NCBI GenBank assembly: GCA_905182155.1
Contig: CAJJAX010000044.1
Location: 1 to 51,402 of the forward strand
From: an uncultured Pseudomonadales bacterium
GTDB taxonomy: Bacteria; Pseudomonadota; Gammaproteobacteria; Pseudomonadales; Azotimanducaceae
Reading direction: 5' to 3'
DNA length: 51,402 bases
Positions 36,452 to 46,377 of this stretch are shown here, piece after piece. The position numbers and the translations under genes were made by a program. Position 1 is the first letter of the stretch; every line of letters begins with the position of its first letter. Below the pieces are notes generated by a model. The model did no database searches. It was not told the origin of the DNA and saw only the letters and a program-made list of their open reading frames with translations.

Positions 36452-37773
36452 TTTATAATTCTCGCTTCATCGACTAATTGCTCAATCTGATCGCTCAAAT
36501 TGTACCTAGGCGGCCAGATGTGGGTAAAAAAAACACCGACGTTACCATCTTGACCATCAATCCAGAAGAACGTGTTGGCCGCGCCACCCCAAAAATAATA
36601 ATCTGCCTTTTCGGAGCCGTCCTCTTGCAATTTGATACCGAACCCACCACCAAACTTCATGTACTGAGCGGCCTCACCAAAAGCGACTGCGAAGGCTTCT
36701 AGTCCCAATTCGGGCATCAAATCTTGAAAATGTATCGCTGCAGTTTCCGCGGACAAATAACGAACGCCATTAAGTTCGCCGCCATTGGCAACCATTTCTG
36801 CATACTTTAAGAAATCTTGTGCGGTTGAATAAATGCCACCGCCGCCACTATCAAAGGTTGGAACCTGTCCCCAACCATCATAAGGCCGACCAAAGGGCGC
36901 AGTCTCGACGATGTGCCACTCTATTTCCGAACCAGGAATCGAAGGCGCTGGATTTCTTAAGGACTCTGGTTGATAAAAACGAGCAAAGCGTTTTCTCGCC
37001 TCTGGCCTCACAGAAAAAGCCGTATCGTTCATGCCCAATGGTTTAAAAAAGACTTCGTCTAAATACACGCCTAACCGTTGGCCCGTGACTTTCTCGATGA
37101 TCGCGCCCAACACATCCACACTCACAGAGTAATTAAAAGAGTCCCCTGGTTGCGCAACCAATGGGATTTGCGCGAGCAATTCTAAATTTTCTTCCAGACT
37201 AACCTGCTGACTCATAACGCCTAATTCGGCATATTGATAAGCAACATCGCCAAGCCCGAGCACCTCGGGGCTGTAGGTAAAGCCCGAAGTGTGCGTGAGT
37301 AGATTTCGAATGGTGATCGGTTTTTTGGCAATTTCAAACGGCACATCTAAATCCCCCATTGGGGCAACCACCATACTGTCAAATTGAGGGAAATACTTGG
37401 ATAATGGATCCTCTAAGCCGAGCACCCCATCTTCTATCAACTTCAAAACGGCCGATGACACAATGGGCTTACCCATCGACGCAACCCAAAAAATCGTGTC
37501 CGGGGCGACCGCAACTGCACCCCCTAATTTGGTATTGCCCCGATAGGCCGAAAAGATAGCTTCGCCATCCTTGCGAATCTCAACCGCATAATTTGGAATT
37601 TGGCCTTTCTCATACAGGCCATCTAAAAGCACTTTAATTTCTGCTAGTTTGGCTTGATCATAGCCGACAGTTTCAGTCGCTAATGATTGCGTTGAAACAC
37701 CGATCAAAGCACACACGATCAAGGTCCGAATACCAGACCAACACGAAGCAACATTGAGGTTCCTGGAGTTCAT
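36448..37773 (-). CDS. Secreted serine beta-lactamase/esterase family protein (first copy)
   Basis: A 441-residue paralogue of the next gene, about the same length and layout, so the pair looks like a tandem duplication. A signal peptide ends near residue 33. The nucleophile motif is S-M-G-K (Ser99 to Lys102), the Tyr motif Y-S-V-S-V-D near 217, and H-T-S-G-F-T-Y near 162. W-G-G-A-A-N-T-F-F-W near the C-terminus matches the second copy. An AGAAGGA site precedes the ATG at 37773. It is the first gene of the five-gene unit, so it should be the most strongly expressed. The substrate, an ester, amide or peptidoglycan-like bond in the periplasm, is unknown. Confidence 0.88.
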   Translation of the reverse strand: MNSRNLNVASCWSGIRTLIVCALIGVSTQSLATETVGYDQAKLAEIKVLLDGLYEKGQIPNYAVEIRKDGEAIFSAYRGNTKLGGAVAVAPDTIFWVASMGKPIVSSAVLKLIEDGVLGLEDPLSKYFPQFDSMVVAPMGDLDVPFEIAKKPITIRNLLTHTSGFTYSPEVLGLGDVAYQYAELGVMSQQVSLEENLELLAQIPLVAQPGDSFNYSVSVDVLGAIIEKVTGQRLGVYLDEVFFKPLGMNDTAFSVRPEARKRFARFYQPESLRNPAPSIPGSEIEWHIVETAPFGRPYDGWGQVPTFDSGGGGIYSTAQDFLKYAEMVANGGELNGVRYLSAETAAIHFQDLMPELGLEAFAVAFGEAAQYMKFGGGFGIKLQEDGSEKADYYFWGGAANTFFWIDGQDGNVGVFFTHIWPPRYNLSDQIEQLVDEARIIK

Positions 37774-37823
37774 AGTTTGTCCTTCTAATATTTAAATTTT
37801 GTCGTACTAAGCGGATGTATCTT

Positions 37824-37853
37824 AAAATACCACTGATTACAGCCCCCACACAA
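37824..37853 (-). promoter_or_regulatory. Possible sigma-70 promoter of the five-gene operon
   Basis: On the minus strand TTGTGT and TATTTT are separated by 18 bases, about 50-80 bases ahead of the first operon start. Both boxes deviate from consensus, so the call is weak. Confidence 0.3.
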
Positions 37854-38023
37854 AGCAATCAAGCTCTGCTCCGAACTAAAAATCTACTGCGCTGAAGCCC
37901 CTTAACCAAGGTTAGTTCGAAATTGGTCGCGCGCTTAAGCTGTTGATTTTAACTGATTGGCATGATGATCGCCTTCCGAGGCTGTTAAGTTTAGTTCGGC
38001 CTGCAACATTTCGTCTAAATTAG

Positions 38024-38037
38024 GCGGGTATACCCGC
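38024..38037. promoter_or_regulatory. Perfect 14-bp palindrome GCGGGTATACCCGC
   Basis: An uninterrupted palindrome between the SDR stop and the first operon gene. It has no loop bases and no T tract on the minus strand, which fits a dimeric regulator site better than a terminator. No regulator gene adjoins it. Confidence 0.4.
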
Positions 38038-38069
38038 TCATCTTTATTTCCGCTAATCGCCTGATATTT

Positions 38070-38996
38070 TTAGAATCTAAAGTTTACCCCCGTTAAAGCT
38101 TCCGAGGCCTGCCAAAGCCGTTCCCAAAGCTCGGGCTTGCGCGCGGCGGGATCGATTGCCACCCGCTTTGCTGATCGAGCGAACTCACCCCAACCTGCAG
38201 GACCATAATAATCACCTGTCGTTGCGTCGGGGTCCGTTGCCGCTCGAAGGGTTGGCAGCGCGCCCTCTGCTGAAGAATTCATAATCAGCTCTAAAGGCAA
38301 AAACAGAAACTTTAATGGCCCGAGGTGCCGACCCAATTCCGTATTCGATCCGCCGGGATGACAGGCTATCGCCTTCAGATCGCACTGGGCCTGCGTGAGC
38401 TTTTCACTTAGGGCGAGGGTAAACAAAATATTGGCAAGCTTACTCATTTGGTAACGCTTCATCCGGCTGTAGCGGTGATCGGCCTGAAGGTCGTCAAAAT
38501 CGATTTTACCGCCTCGATGGGCCAAACTACTGACCGTGACAACTCGGGCACCAGGCTGCTGCTTAAGCAACGGCAGCAGCTGACCGGTGAGGGCAAAATG
38601 CCCAAGATGGTTCACGCCAAACTGCAGCTCGAACCCATCCTGGGTGAGCGTTTTTGGCGGCACCATCACGCCGGCATTATTGATCAGCAAGTCTAAATGA
38701 CCCTCTGCGAGCACCTGCTCGGACGCAGATTGCACAGACGCCAATGACGTTAGATCGAGTTCGATCCATTTAAGATTGGCCTTTGGGGCCCGTTGCCGAA
38801 TGGCCGCCATCGCAGCCTTTGCGCGCGGCCCATCCCGACAGCCCAGCAGTACCCGCGCGCCTTTTTCCGCCAGCACCCGCGCCGTATCGAAGCCAATACC
38901 CGTATTAGCGCCGGTTATGAACACTGTTTTACCGTCTTGAGGCGGCACCTGACTTTCTTGATATTGCGCTGCCAACCTTCCGCTCCTACAAACCAT
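38070..38996 (-). CDS. Short-chain dehydrogenase/reductase, retinol-dehydrogenase-like
   Basis: A 308-residue classical SDR. The cofactor loop V-F-I-T-G-A-N-T-G-I-G-F is near residue 26, N-N-A-G-V near 106, the catalytic Ser in T-V-S-S-L-A near 155 and Y-x-x-x-K in Y-Q-M-S-K near 181. L-G-C-R-D near 52 (Arg after the second strand) suggests NADP preference. The closest pattern is the RDH/WW-domain oxidoreductase group; the substrate is unknown. The start at 38996 is not certain, as no good ribosome binding site is visible. The 5' side is a 14-bp repeat array. Confidence 0.85.
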   Translation of the reverse strand: MVCRSGRLAAQYQESQVPPQDGKTVFITGANTGIGFDTARVLAEKGARVLLGCRDGPRAKAAMAAIRQRAPKANLKWIELDLTSLASVQSASEQVLAEGHLDLLINNAGVMVPPKTLTQDGFELQFGVNHLGHFALTGQLLPLLKQQPGARVVTVSSLAHRGGKIDFDDLQADHRYSRMKRYQMSKLANILFTLALSEKLTQAQCDLKAIACHPGGSNTELGRHLGPLKFLFLPLELIMNSSAEGALPTLRAATDPDATTGDYYGPAGWGEFARSAKRVAIDPAARKPELWERLWQASEALTGVNFRF

Positions 38997-39000
38997 CTAC

Positions 39001-39146
39001 AGCAAGCCTTCCTGCGCAAGCTTTCCAGCGCAAGCTTTGTCCTTCATGCTTTACCGCAATCTTTTTACTTCAGCTACTGCGCCGTAAGCCTTGAACCTGA
39101 AGCTTTGAACCTGAAGCTTTGAACCTGAAGCTTTGAACCTGAAGCT
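39001..39146. repeat. 14-bp repeat array TTGAACCTGAAGCT, perfect and degenerate parts
   Basis: Four perfect head-to-tail copies of TTGAACCTGAAGCT occupy 39091-39146. To the left, 39001-39090 keeps a 14-base period in altered form, for example GCGCAAGCTTTCCA followed by GCGCAAGCTTTGTC. The array lies directly upstream of the SDR gene, in its likely promoter or leader. The clean end probably reflects recent copy-number expansion. Confidence 0.9.
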
Positions 39147-39319
39147 TTAAAATTTTTACCTTAATCGGCGTGCATCTTGCCGATGGGACACAACGTTATG
39201 ACTGGCTACAACCTGCTTTCCTGCACGGAACCAAAAAAGGGCCCGATTTAAAAACGCCAAAAAAAGACACTCTTTAAATAACCATTGCATCTTTTTCTGG
39301 CCCGCACCGCATTCTGGCG
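39147..39319. other. Intergenic stretch before the SDR gene
   Basis: The remainder of the space between the deacylase stop and the repeat array. It is A/T-richer than its surroundings, and promoter elements for the SDR gene should lie in or near the repeat. Nothing else recognised. Confidence 0.4.
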
Positions 39320-41020
39320 TTAACCGCGTTGAAATTCCCGAATCACTTCGCCAGGACGATTACCGCTGTGCTGACAGTTCTCAACAACAACCTGACCTGC
39401 AACCAAGGTCGCGGTGTAGCCGGAACTCTTCACAATAAATCGTCCGCCGCCATGAGGGAAATCATTGACGTATTCGGGATGGTGGGTACTCAACCGGTCG
39501 TAATCGATCACATTGATATCCGCGAGATAACCCTCTTTTAACACCCCACGATCTTTCAGACCCAATACCTCGGCCGATTGCTGGGTGATTTTATGAATCG
39601 CCGCGGGCAAGGTGTACACCTTCTGCTTACGCGTTAATTCGCTCAACAAGACGGTCGGCGAGTCGGTATCGGTAAAGATCCCCACATGCGCCCCGGCATC
39701 GCCCAACATCGGAATGACATGATCCAGCTGCATGTACGCCCACTGGTTTTCAAGCGCGCCGCCAAAAGCCCAATAGTTAAACAGCTCTCGACCCTCAGAG
39801 GCCAAAAGCCGTTCGATATACATCTCAACCGGGTCGCAGCCCGCCGCATCCGCCAACTGTTGCAGCGAAGACTTACGGTCAAAATCCAGATCCGGGGTTT
39901 CACCCATCCCAAAGGGATGCAGCATCGGCGCCATCTTAGATAAATGGCCAATCGCGATCCCATCTTTGACCAGCTGCGCGCGCGTGCTTTGGTTGCGAAG
40001 GGCGTCCACCCGATCGCTGACTGTGGGCAGCGCCATGAGTGACCGCCAGGCCTCAGAATCTTTGGTAAAGGGCGACAACTGCGCTAACCCAAAAAAGGCG
40101 CCACTGGGTCTTGTATGGCACAGCGATGCAACCCGCTTACCGCCTTGATTATGTTGATGAAAGAAGTCACGCCAGCGACTCACCCCACCATCACCAATTG
40201 ATCCCGTTCCGCCTGAAAACAAAATCTGGCAACCCAGGTCAGCCCCCTGCTCGAACATCTTGAGCTCGGTGTCCATGCGCGTTTGAAAATCATTGGCGGA
40301 TTGAAACAACCCGCCCACGCCACCGGCTTCGATCACGGCTTGCTGAATCGCGCCGGTCTCTCGTAAATCTGCCCAGGTGCCGGGCGTACAGCGGCCATCG
40401 GGCACGGTATGCGGAATAAATCGCGAGGTTGAAAAGCCAACGGCGCCGGCTTCGACCGACTCTTTGACCATGCGAACAATCTCTGCCAATTGGCGATCGT
40501 CCGCCTGGACATCTTTATCCATGGAAGCATCTCCCATGGCCTCAAACCGAATCGCCGAGTGTCCGGCCAAACCCACGATATTCAGGGCGGGCTTCAACGC
40601 CTGAACCGAATCCAGGTAACCGCCATAATCCGTCCAGTTCCACGGCAGGCCATCTAAAATGGCTTCGGCAGCAATGTCTTCAACCGACTCCATGAGCTTT
40701 GCCATATATTGCCGGTTCTTTTCAGCCACCGGCGCAAACCCAACCCCACAGTTGCCGATCAGCGCGGTGGTCACGCCGTGATAAGAACTCGAGGTCAGCT
40801 CTGGGTCCCAGCCCACTTGCGCGTCCAAGTGGGTGTGCAAATCGACAAAACCCGGCGTAACCGTTTGCCCGGTTGCATCAATGGTTTTTCCCGCGGAATG
40901 CTCACCCAGGTCGCCGAGCTTCGCAATCCTGCCGTCTTTTATCGCCACATCGCCTTGATAGGGCGCCGCGCCAGTGCCATCAACAATGGTGCCGCCAGTG
41001 ATTATTGTGTCGTAGTTCAT
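39320..41020 (-). CDS. N-acyl-D-amino-acid deacylase family amidohydrolase
   Basis: A 566-residue metal-dependent amidohydrolase of the D-aminoacylase type. It begins with I-I-T-G-G-T-I-V-D-G-T-G near residue 6. The metal site is F-V-D-L-H-T-H-L-D near 60, N-C-G-V-G-F-A-P near 89 is a family hallmark, G-D-A-G-A-H-V-G-I near 440 carries another active-site Asp, and the C-terminal G-x-L-A-D-I-N-V-I-D is typical. It should release D-amino acids from N-acyl precursors, though many relatives act on other cyclic or acylated amides. The ATG at 41020 has a GGGAG site; a longer upstream reading (to 41371) lacks family similarity. Confidence 0.9.
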   Translation of the reverse strand: MNYDTIITGGTIVDGTGAAPYQGDVAIKDGRIAKLGDLGEHSAGKTIDATGQTVTPGFVDLHTHLDAQVGWDPELTSSSYHGVTTALIGNCGVGFAPVAEKNRQYMAKLMESVEDIAAEAILDGLPWNWTDYGGYLDSVQALKPALNIVGLAGHSAIRFEAMGDASMDKDVQADDRQLAEIVRMVKESVEAGAVGFSTSRFIPHTVPDGRCTPGTWADLRETGAIQQAVIEAGGVGGLFQSANDFQTRMDTELKMFEQGADLGCQILFSGGTGSIGDGGVSRWRDFFHQHNQGGKRVASLCHTRPSGAFFGLAQLSPFTKDSEAWRSLMALPTVSDRVDALRNQSTRAQLVKDGIAIGHLSKMAPMLHPFGMGETPDLDFDRKSSLQQLADAAGCDPVEMYIERLLASEGRELFNYWAFGGALENQWAYMQLDHVIPMLGDAGAHVGIFTDTDSPTVLLSELTRKQKVYTLPAAIHKITQQSAEVLGLKDRGVLKEGYLADINVIDYDRLSTHHPEYVNDFPHGGGRFIVKSSGYTATLVAGQVVVENCQHSGNRPGEVIREFQRG

Positions 41021-41376
41021 TGGGTTACTCCCGAGACTGTTTTGGGTTGGCTGGCATAAAGGGTCATGCCCTTGAAGTGCCAACTTAGAACTTGCCACAT
41101 TGCAGCAGACGCTGTCTACCGCCGCTAGGGTCGAGCTGACGGTCAAAGGTGCCCCAAAAGAGCGCTCGTGGCCCTTTGAATTGCGACCGCTTAATAGCGG
41201 GCGATCTCTTTTATGATTGCATTTTAGAGCGTGAAACGTTGGAGGATGGGATCCTCCAGCGCAGTCTGAGGCCTGCCCCATACGAAGCAGCGGCGAGGAC
41301 GCGCGCCCTATTTGAACTAAGATTGCTCTGCGAGTGATGCAGTCAATGCCAACCGACTTAAGGCCCAGCACTTGGG
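41021..41376. other. Intergenic stretch between the DUF1501 and deacylase genes
   Basis: About 355 bases between two minus-strand genes. The deacylase frame stays open through it, but the reading has no family similarity and lies upstream of a well-supported ATG. No RNA gene or repeat recognised. Confidence 0.4.
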
Positions 41377-42706
41377 TTAAGACAAATCGCCAAAAAACTG
41401 AAATCCTGCACCGTTATTAAACGGGAAGCGAGCGGCCAGCGGCGAATCGGTTAGGCCCAGCAGCTGCCGCAACTGCTGATGAACATCTTTGGGATAAATG
41501 ATGGCGCCTCTGCCTGGGGCAGCTGAAGGCTCACCGGGTCGATCGCAATCGCATTTTGAACCGCATCGGTTAAACCGACGGTTCGACTGCCCCAACTGGG
41601 CGCCTTTTGCATCACCATCACCGAGCCAATCGGCCAATGATCTTTGCCCTGCTGAGAGTTGTATTCTGGGGTTCTGGCGAAATCCGAGCCCACCACAACC
41701 GTTAATCGATCGGCGTACCCCGCCGTTTCAGCCAAGGTCCAGATTAAATCGATCGATTCATTCAACAATTGGACCAGCGGTTTGTGTAAGGCATCATGGT
41801 CGTCGTGCGTATCAAAGCCGTTCATATGAACGTCCGCGGCACAGGCAACGCCGGCGGCAAAGGCTGAGCTTGCGACCTGAACTTGGGCTTTCAGGTTGTT
41901 GTGCGTGACCGCGTCTCTTGCAAAGATCTCTTCGGCCTTGGGGAGATAAGCAGCGAAGTCTTTTAAAGGGCCCCGCGTTCGGGTTGCCGCACTGAAGGCC
42001 TGCAGATTGGCGGCTTCGCGCGGCGCGAGCTGACCCCGGGCCTGCAACCGTTTGCAGTCGGGCTTGACGATGTTCTTCGATAAGACTCAGCTCTGCGGGT
42101 TGTCTAAAATATATTGGGTGTCCATCTTCATAATCTGGGTTATCACTCAGTCGACCTTGGAGGTTGGGTTCGACAATTTCAGCGATCCCCCCTGGGTCCC
42201 CTTGTAGCTTGGTGTAGCTGATTAAATTTTCAGTCGACCCAAACCCACCAAAATTAACATAGGCCATGGGCGCGGATCGGCGCATAATGCGCGGCATCGT
42301 CAGCGCCGTCAAGGCTGGATAACCGGCGGCATTGCGCCCGCTCCAATTGTGCAAAACACCCGTGGTGTGCGAGTTGGTTTGCAGATCAACGCCGTTGATT
42401 ACCAGCATCTGCTGATGGTATTTTTCTAGCGAGCCATGCATTGTTGGCAAAGGGCGCAAACTCGATGCCGCCATAGCCCACCGGGTCCAACGTTTCAGAC
42501 CAAGTCGTGATCGGGGCGTTCGCCCGGCTGGTTCACCTTGGGGGTCGCAATAGCTGGTTACATCCCAACCCCCTTCAGCATGAATTTGCAGCAGGAGCGG
42601 TCCCTCATGGCCGCCGTCGACAATGGCGCGGGACAGCGACGGGGTAACTCAAAGCCGGGATCACGCCCAAGCTCGACATTGCCTTCAGTAGCGTTCGCCG
42701 CTTCAT
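41377..42706 (-). pseudogene. DUF1501 family exported protein, several frameshifts
   Basis: Read across at least four frame changes this is a homologue of about 440 residues of the DUF1501 family, a sulfatase/phosphatase-superfold group often exported by Tat. The start M-K-R-R-T-L-L-K at 42706, after AAGGGA, looks like a twin-arginine-type signal. G-W-D-V-T-S-Y-C-D-P, then H-N-W-S-G-R-N-A-A-G-Y, H-M-N-G-F-D-T-H-D-D-H-D and D-H-W-P-I-G-S-V-M-V follow in successive frames. The family has no settled biochemical role. The gene starts 15 bases after the DUF1592-type gene stop, the pairing usual for these families. Conserved motifs are not eroded, so the breaks are probably sequence errors. Confidence 0.75.
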
Positions 42707-42721
42707 CGGTGTCCCTTGCGC

Positions 42722-45700
42722 TTATTCATACAGAAACCGAAAGTCCGTCATGAAATAGGTTAGCAACGTCATCCAAACCCCCTTCATCCGTGTCGAATCT
42801 GACGTGTCGAAATTGGATTGCCTGCCAGTTTTGGTGTGCGGCACTGCTGAGCGGGCCACTGGTTAAGATTCGCGTTATCCAACGTTGATCGATACGCAAA
42901 GGCCGCTTCAACTAACTCGTAGGAGTACGCCAGTTCTGGGTCATCCAAGGCCAGCGTTTCACCGAGCAATTGTTTGTGCAGCGCTTGCAGCTGTTGCTTG
43001 ATCTTTTCATTTTGGCGTGTTGGGAAGCGCGGCGGTCAGCGCCAAGCCAATTTTGACCGGATCCGGGCCATATTGCTCGCCAGCGGCGGACCACTTTAAT
43101 CAGATAGTCGCCTGTCACGGTCACAGACCAGGGTATTTGGATCGAGCCGCTGCAGCTCAATTGATAATAGTCTGCCGTTTGGTGGCCACACCCTTCGACC
43201 GTCGAGCCAGCCGGCAGCGCTTCCCCCTCAAAGACGGACCGACTGCCATCGGGCGCAATCACTTCAATGCGATCAATTCTTGCATTTCGATCACCGTCTG
43301 CGTCCCCCCAATCGTTTAAGAAGCTGATACTGATCGTATGCTTGCCTTGAATCAGGGACGCCGCTAGATCATAGGTTCGATCAAAATCGCTATTGGGCAC
43401 CGAAAACTCCCCAGTCGCGGCCGAACGGTTCATCGGACTATCGCCTATCTCGACTTCTGAAAACAAACGCCTTTTTTCAGGCCCTTCCTCAAAACTCTCG
43501 GGCCACCAGCTCGCAGGCCGTGTCCCAACGCCATCTTCTCTGCAATATTGAACATCATTGCCGTCGTCGACGGCGCGCGTTGGGTCACGTTACGGGAATC
43601 AATGCCGCCATAAAGCACTTTGTACTCGCGGCTGAGCTTGGTTGCCCGCGCATGGTAATCATATTCTGAAAAATCATCGGGACTCCAGCCCCAGTAATAA
43701 CCGGCCAGATGATAAAACTTGAGATCAAGCTCCTCAGGCGTTAAAAGCCGCCGGGTGCCAACCTCGGCCAGTTGCGGGTTTTGGTTGCCATCGGCGCCGT
43801 TGACGCGAAACCAAGGGCTGGCCAACAGCTCAATAATCAGTTCGCGGCCGTTTGTAAGCACCGCCGAGTTCAGCCCAACCTTAAAGTTGCTGGCAAGCCC
43901 GTCGATAAAGTCTTTTTGCGCTTCAAAAACCGCCAGGCGCGTTTCAAAGTCAACGTCCGTTGTCACCTCCGGGGCGTGCGCCACCTCGCTGCCCATCACA
44001 GCTGGCCACCAGAATTGTACTGCCGCGCTGGCAAACCATGCGTCTTCGGCAATCTGCTGCCCCAACCACTGCAGCGATGACACCCCAGCCGGCGCCTCAT
44101 CGGTCATAAAACCCGGTTTGCGCATGTCGCGATACCAAGTGTCGCCATCTTCATAGCCGCGCTCGCGGTCAACAATGAGCAGAACCTTAACCGGTTCGTC
44201 TCCGGCTTGGTCACCGGCTGCCGTCAGTTGAAAGCTGTATTCCCCTGCAATGCTGACTGTAAAGGGAATGGTGATGCGGCCATTGCAACCTAACATCAAA
44301 GAGCCTTCGTTAACCCACGGGCAACCTTGGAAAAAAGAGGCTTCCTCCGCCGGGCTCTCAAAATCAATCGTGAGCGCGAAGCCCTCGGGACCGTCAATGA
44401 TAAGCGATTCAAATTTGGCGTTTCGATCGCTCTTGGTGTCCTCGTCATAAAAGTCATTGATAAAGCTCAGTTCAATAAAAGCGGTCCCCGCTTCGAATCG
44501 GTTGTTACGGCCGGTAAGGTCTCGAAGTCTGTATTCGCAATATCAAAATCGGCTGAAACAACAAACCGCGACTGACCGATCTCGCAGACCCTGCTTATAG
44601 TTGGCCGGCAAAGCGTCTTTTCCGCCCCAGGACTCATTCAACAGCCCGTTGTCCCCATACAACTGAAAGGACCCGGCAACCGGGTCGAGAATCTGATGGC
44701 AGACCGTACAGGCAGGGTTTCGCATCGTGGGGTTATCGCTATCTGATAACGCGGCGGGCTCGGTTGAGCGCGGGGCCGACTTTTCGATATCAACGCCTAA
44801 GAAGTGATAGAAGTCCAACGCGCCCGCGCGCGATTTCGATTGGTCCTCGGTACTGGGATAGCGGTGTAAAAAGGCAGGCGTATTTAAGACGCCCGCGTGC
44901 GGGTACGCAATGAAATCTGAATGCCCAGTGACTAAACTGGTTTGGAACTCGGTGTCTTCCGAGGTAAGGAACTCATCAAAAATAATTTGGCCTCGGTTTT
45001 GCCCAGGCTTGAATTGCCGATGATCGAGACAGGGCGCGTCAGGATACTTTTGACAATACGATAATTGCGCCGGATCACCTGGGGTGAATTCCGCGCCCCC
45101 ATTTAAAAATTCACATTCACCGCGTAATTCATCATCATATAATCTGCCGTCACCACCTCTTGGTAGTTGCGGTCGTTCTCAACGATATAGCAATTAACTC
45201 AACGGCTGAACGCGCCAAGCCCCATTGCCAATGGCGGTACTTCGGCCAATCAAAAAATCGCTCACCGGCCTTGGCCTGCTCGGCAATATAGGCTTGGTTC
45301 CCCATTGGATAAAAGCCAGGTCCCTCGAGCTGTGATTGATCAATGGCTTGCCCTCAAGAAATGCATCCGTTAGCAATCGGTCATTAGCACTGCGAGCCAG
45401 GAAGTCGTGAAACCCGGGGTCCTGGGTCAGTTCCCGTAAAGCCACCTTTAACGCCGCCTCGTCGTCCTCTGTAACCTGAGCATACTCATTCTCGGTTGGA
45501 TTACGGCCCAGCATCAAAATGGCTGCGCGCCGCAAGGTCTCAGCACTGCTTGTGAGCCGGGTGCCCTTGAAAAACCCGTCTGTTGCAATCGGCGTTTTAA
45601 CCGTACTACCGGACAAACCCGCTTCTACCTCAACCCGCTCGACAAACGATCTAAAGATCTCATATTCCGGCGCGCTCTGGGTAAACACAGCGTTGCCACC

Positions 45701-46377
45701 ATGACTTATGCCTCGGATTTTGTCGAGCAGCAGTGCGCCATTACCTTGCGCGATAAAACCCCGCAACGTTTCGTAGTTTTGCTGTGACCCGGCCTCATCA
45801 ACGTACACCAAGCGCGTGCCTTTGGCGATCCCGTTTGGGTTATGACAACTCAGGCAATTCGCCAGTAAGACGTCAGAGACCGACGACTTGAAATAGTCTT
45901 CTGCACTGACCTTTGGATTTCTCCCGAGCCAGAGGCCGTTCCGCCCGAGGTTTCTGGCTGCAGCGCATCGAGAAGATCAATAAGCGCAGTCGCGTCCGTC
46001 CGCACGGCCGAATCCCCAAGCGCGCCAGCCACGAGCGCTGATCCTTGAAACCCGAACAAATATCGAATAATCAGCAGGCCATCGGTGAGAGGGAGTGTTG
46101 ATCCGTCACCATCGATATCAAATGCTGCTTTATGCGTATCCAAATGCGCAACGATTGCGGCTGCGGAGGTCACCGTCGCATCGCTGCCAAGCGCGCCGGC
46201 AACCAAGGCCGTTCCACTAAACCAAAGAGGTACCGAATGATTAACAGGCCATCCGTGAGGGCTGTCGCCTGGCCATCACCATCAATAATCCAAGGAAACG
46301 GAGACGGACTCTGATCGGCTCGCGGCAGGCATCAAACTCAATGCAAGACCGAGCAATATGATCGACAGAAAATTCAT
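42722..46377 (-). pseudogene. DUF1592/DUF1588 cytochrome-like secreted protein with dockerin-like repeats, frameshifted
   Basis: One gene of about 1210 codons, interrupted by many frame changes. From ATG 46377: a signal peptide (M-N-F-L-S-I-I-L-L-G-L); two calcium-loop repeats of the form I-D-G-D-G...L-T-D-G-L-L-I-I-R-Y-L-F-G, dockerin-like; a heme-type C-L-S-C-H near 45840; DUF1587/1592-like regions with R-R-A-A-I-L-M-L-G-R; and DUF1588-like C-T-V-C-H-Q-I-L-D-P near 44700. It then has two carbohydrate-binding-like beta domains (I-P-F-T-V-S-I-A-G-E-Y-S-F and I-P-W-S-V-T-V-T-G-D-Y-L-I-K). The segment F-W-W-P-A-V-M-G-S-E is typical of the family. It ends Y-F-M-T-D-F-R-F-L-Y-E. Probably periplasmic or surface; function unknown. 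Confidence 0.75.

Noticed and set aside
39001..39146. Possible CRISPR or minisatellite protein repeat
   Set aside because: 14-bp units with no spacers; the period is not a multiple of three, so it is not a coding repeat.
41021..41371. N-terminal extension of the amidohydrolase
   Set aside because: The extension has no family similarity, and ATG 41020 has a good GGGAG site and the canonical N-terminus.
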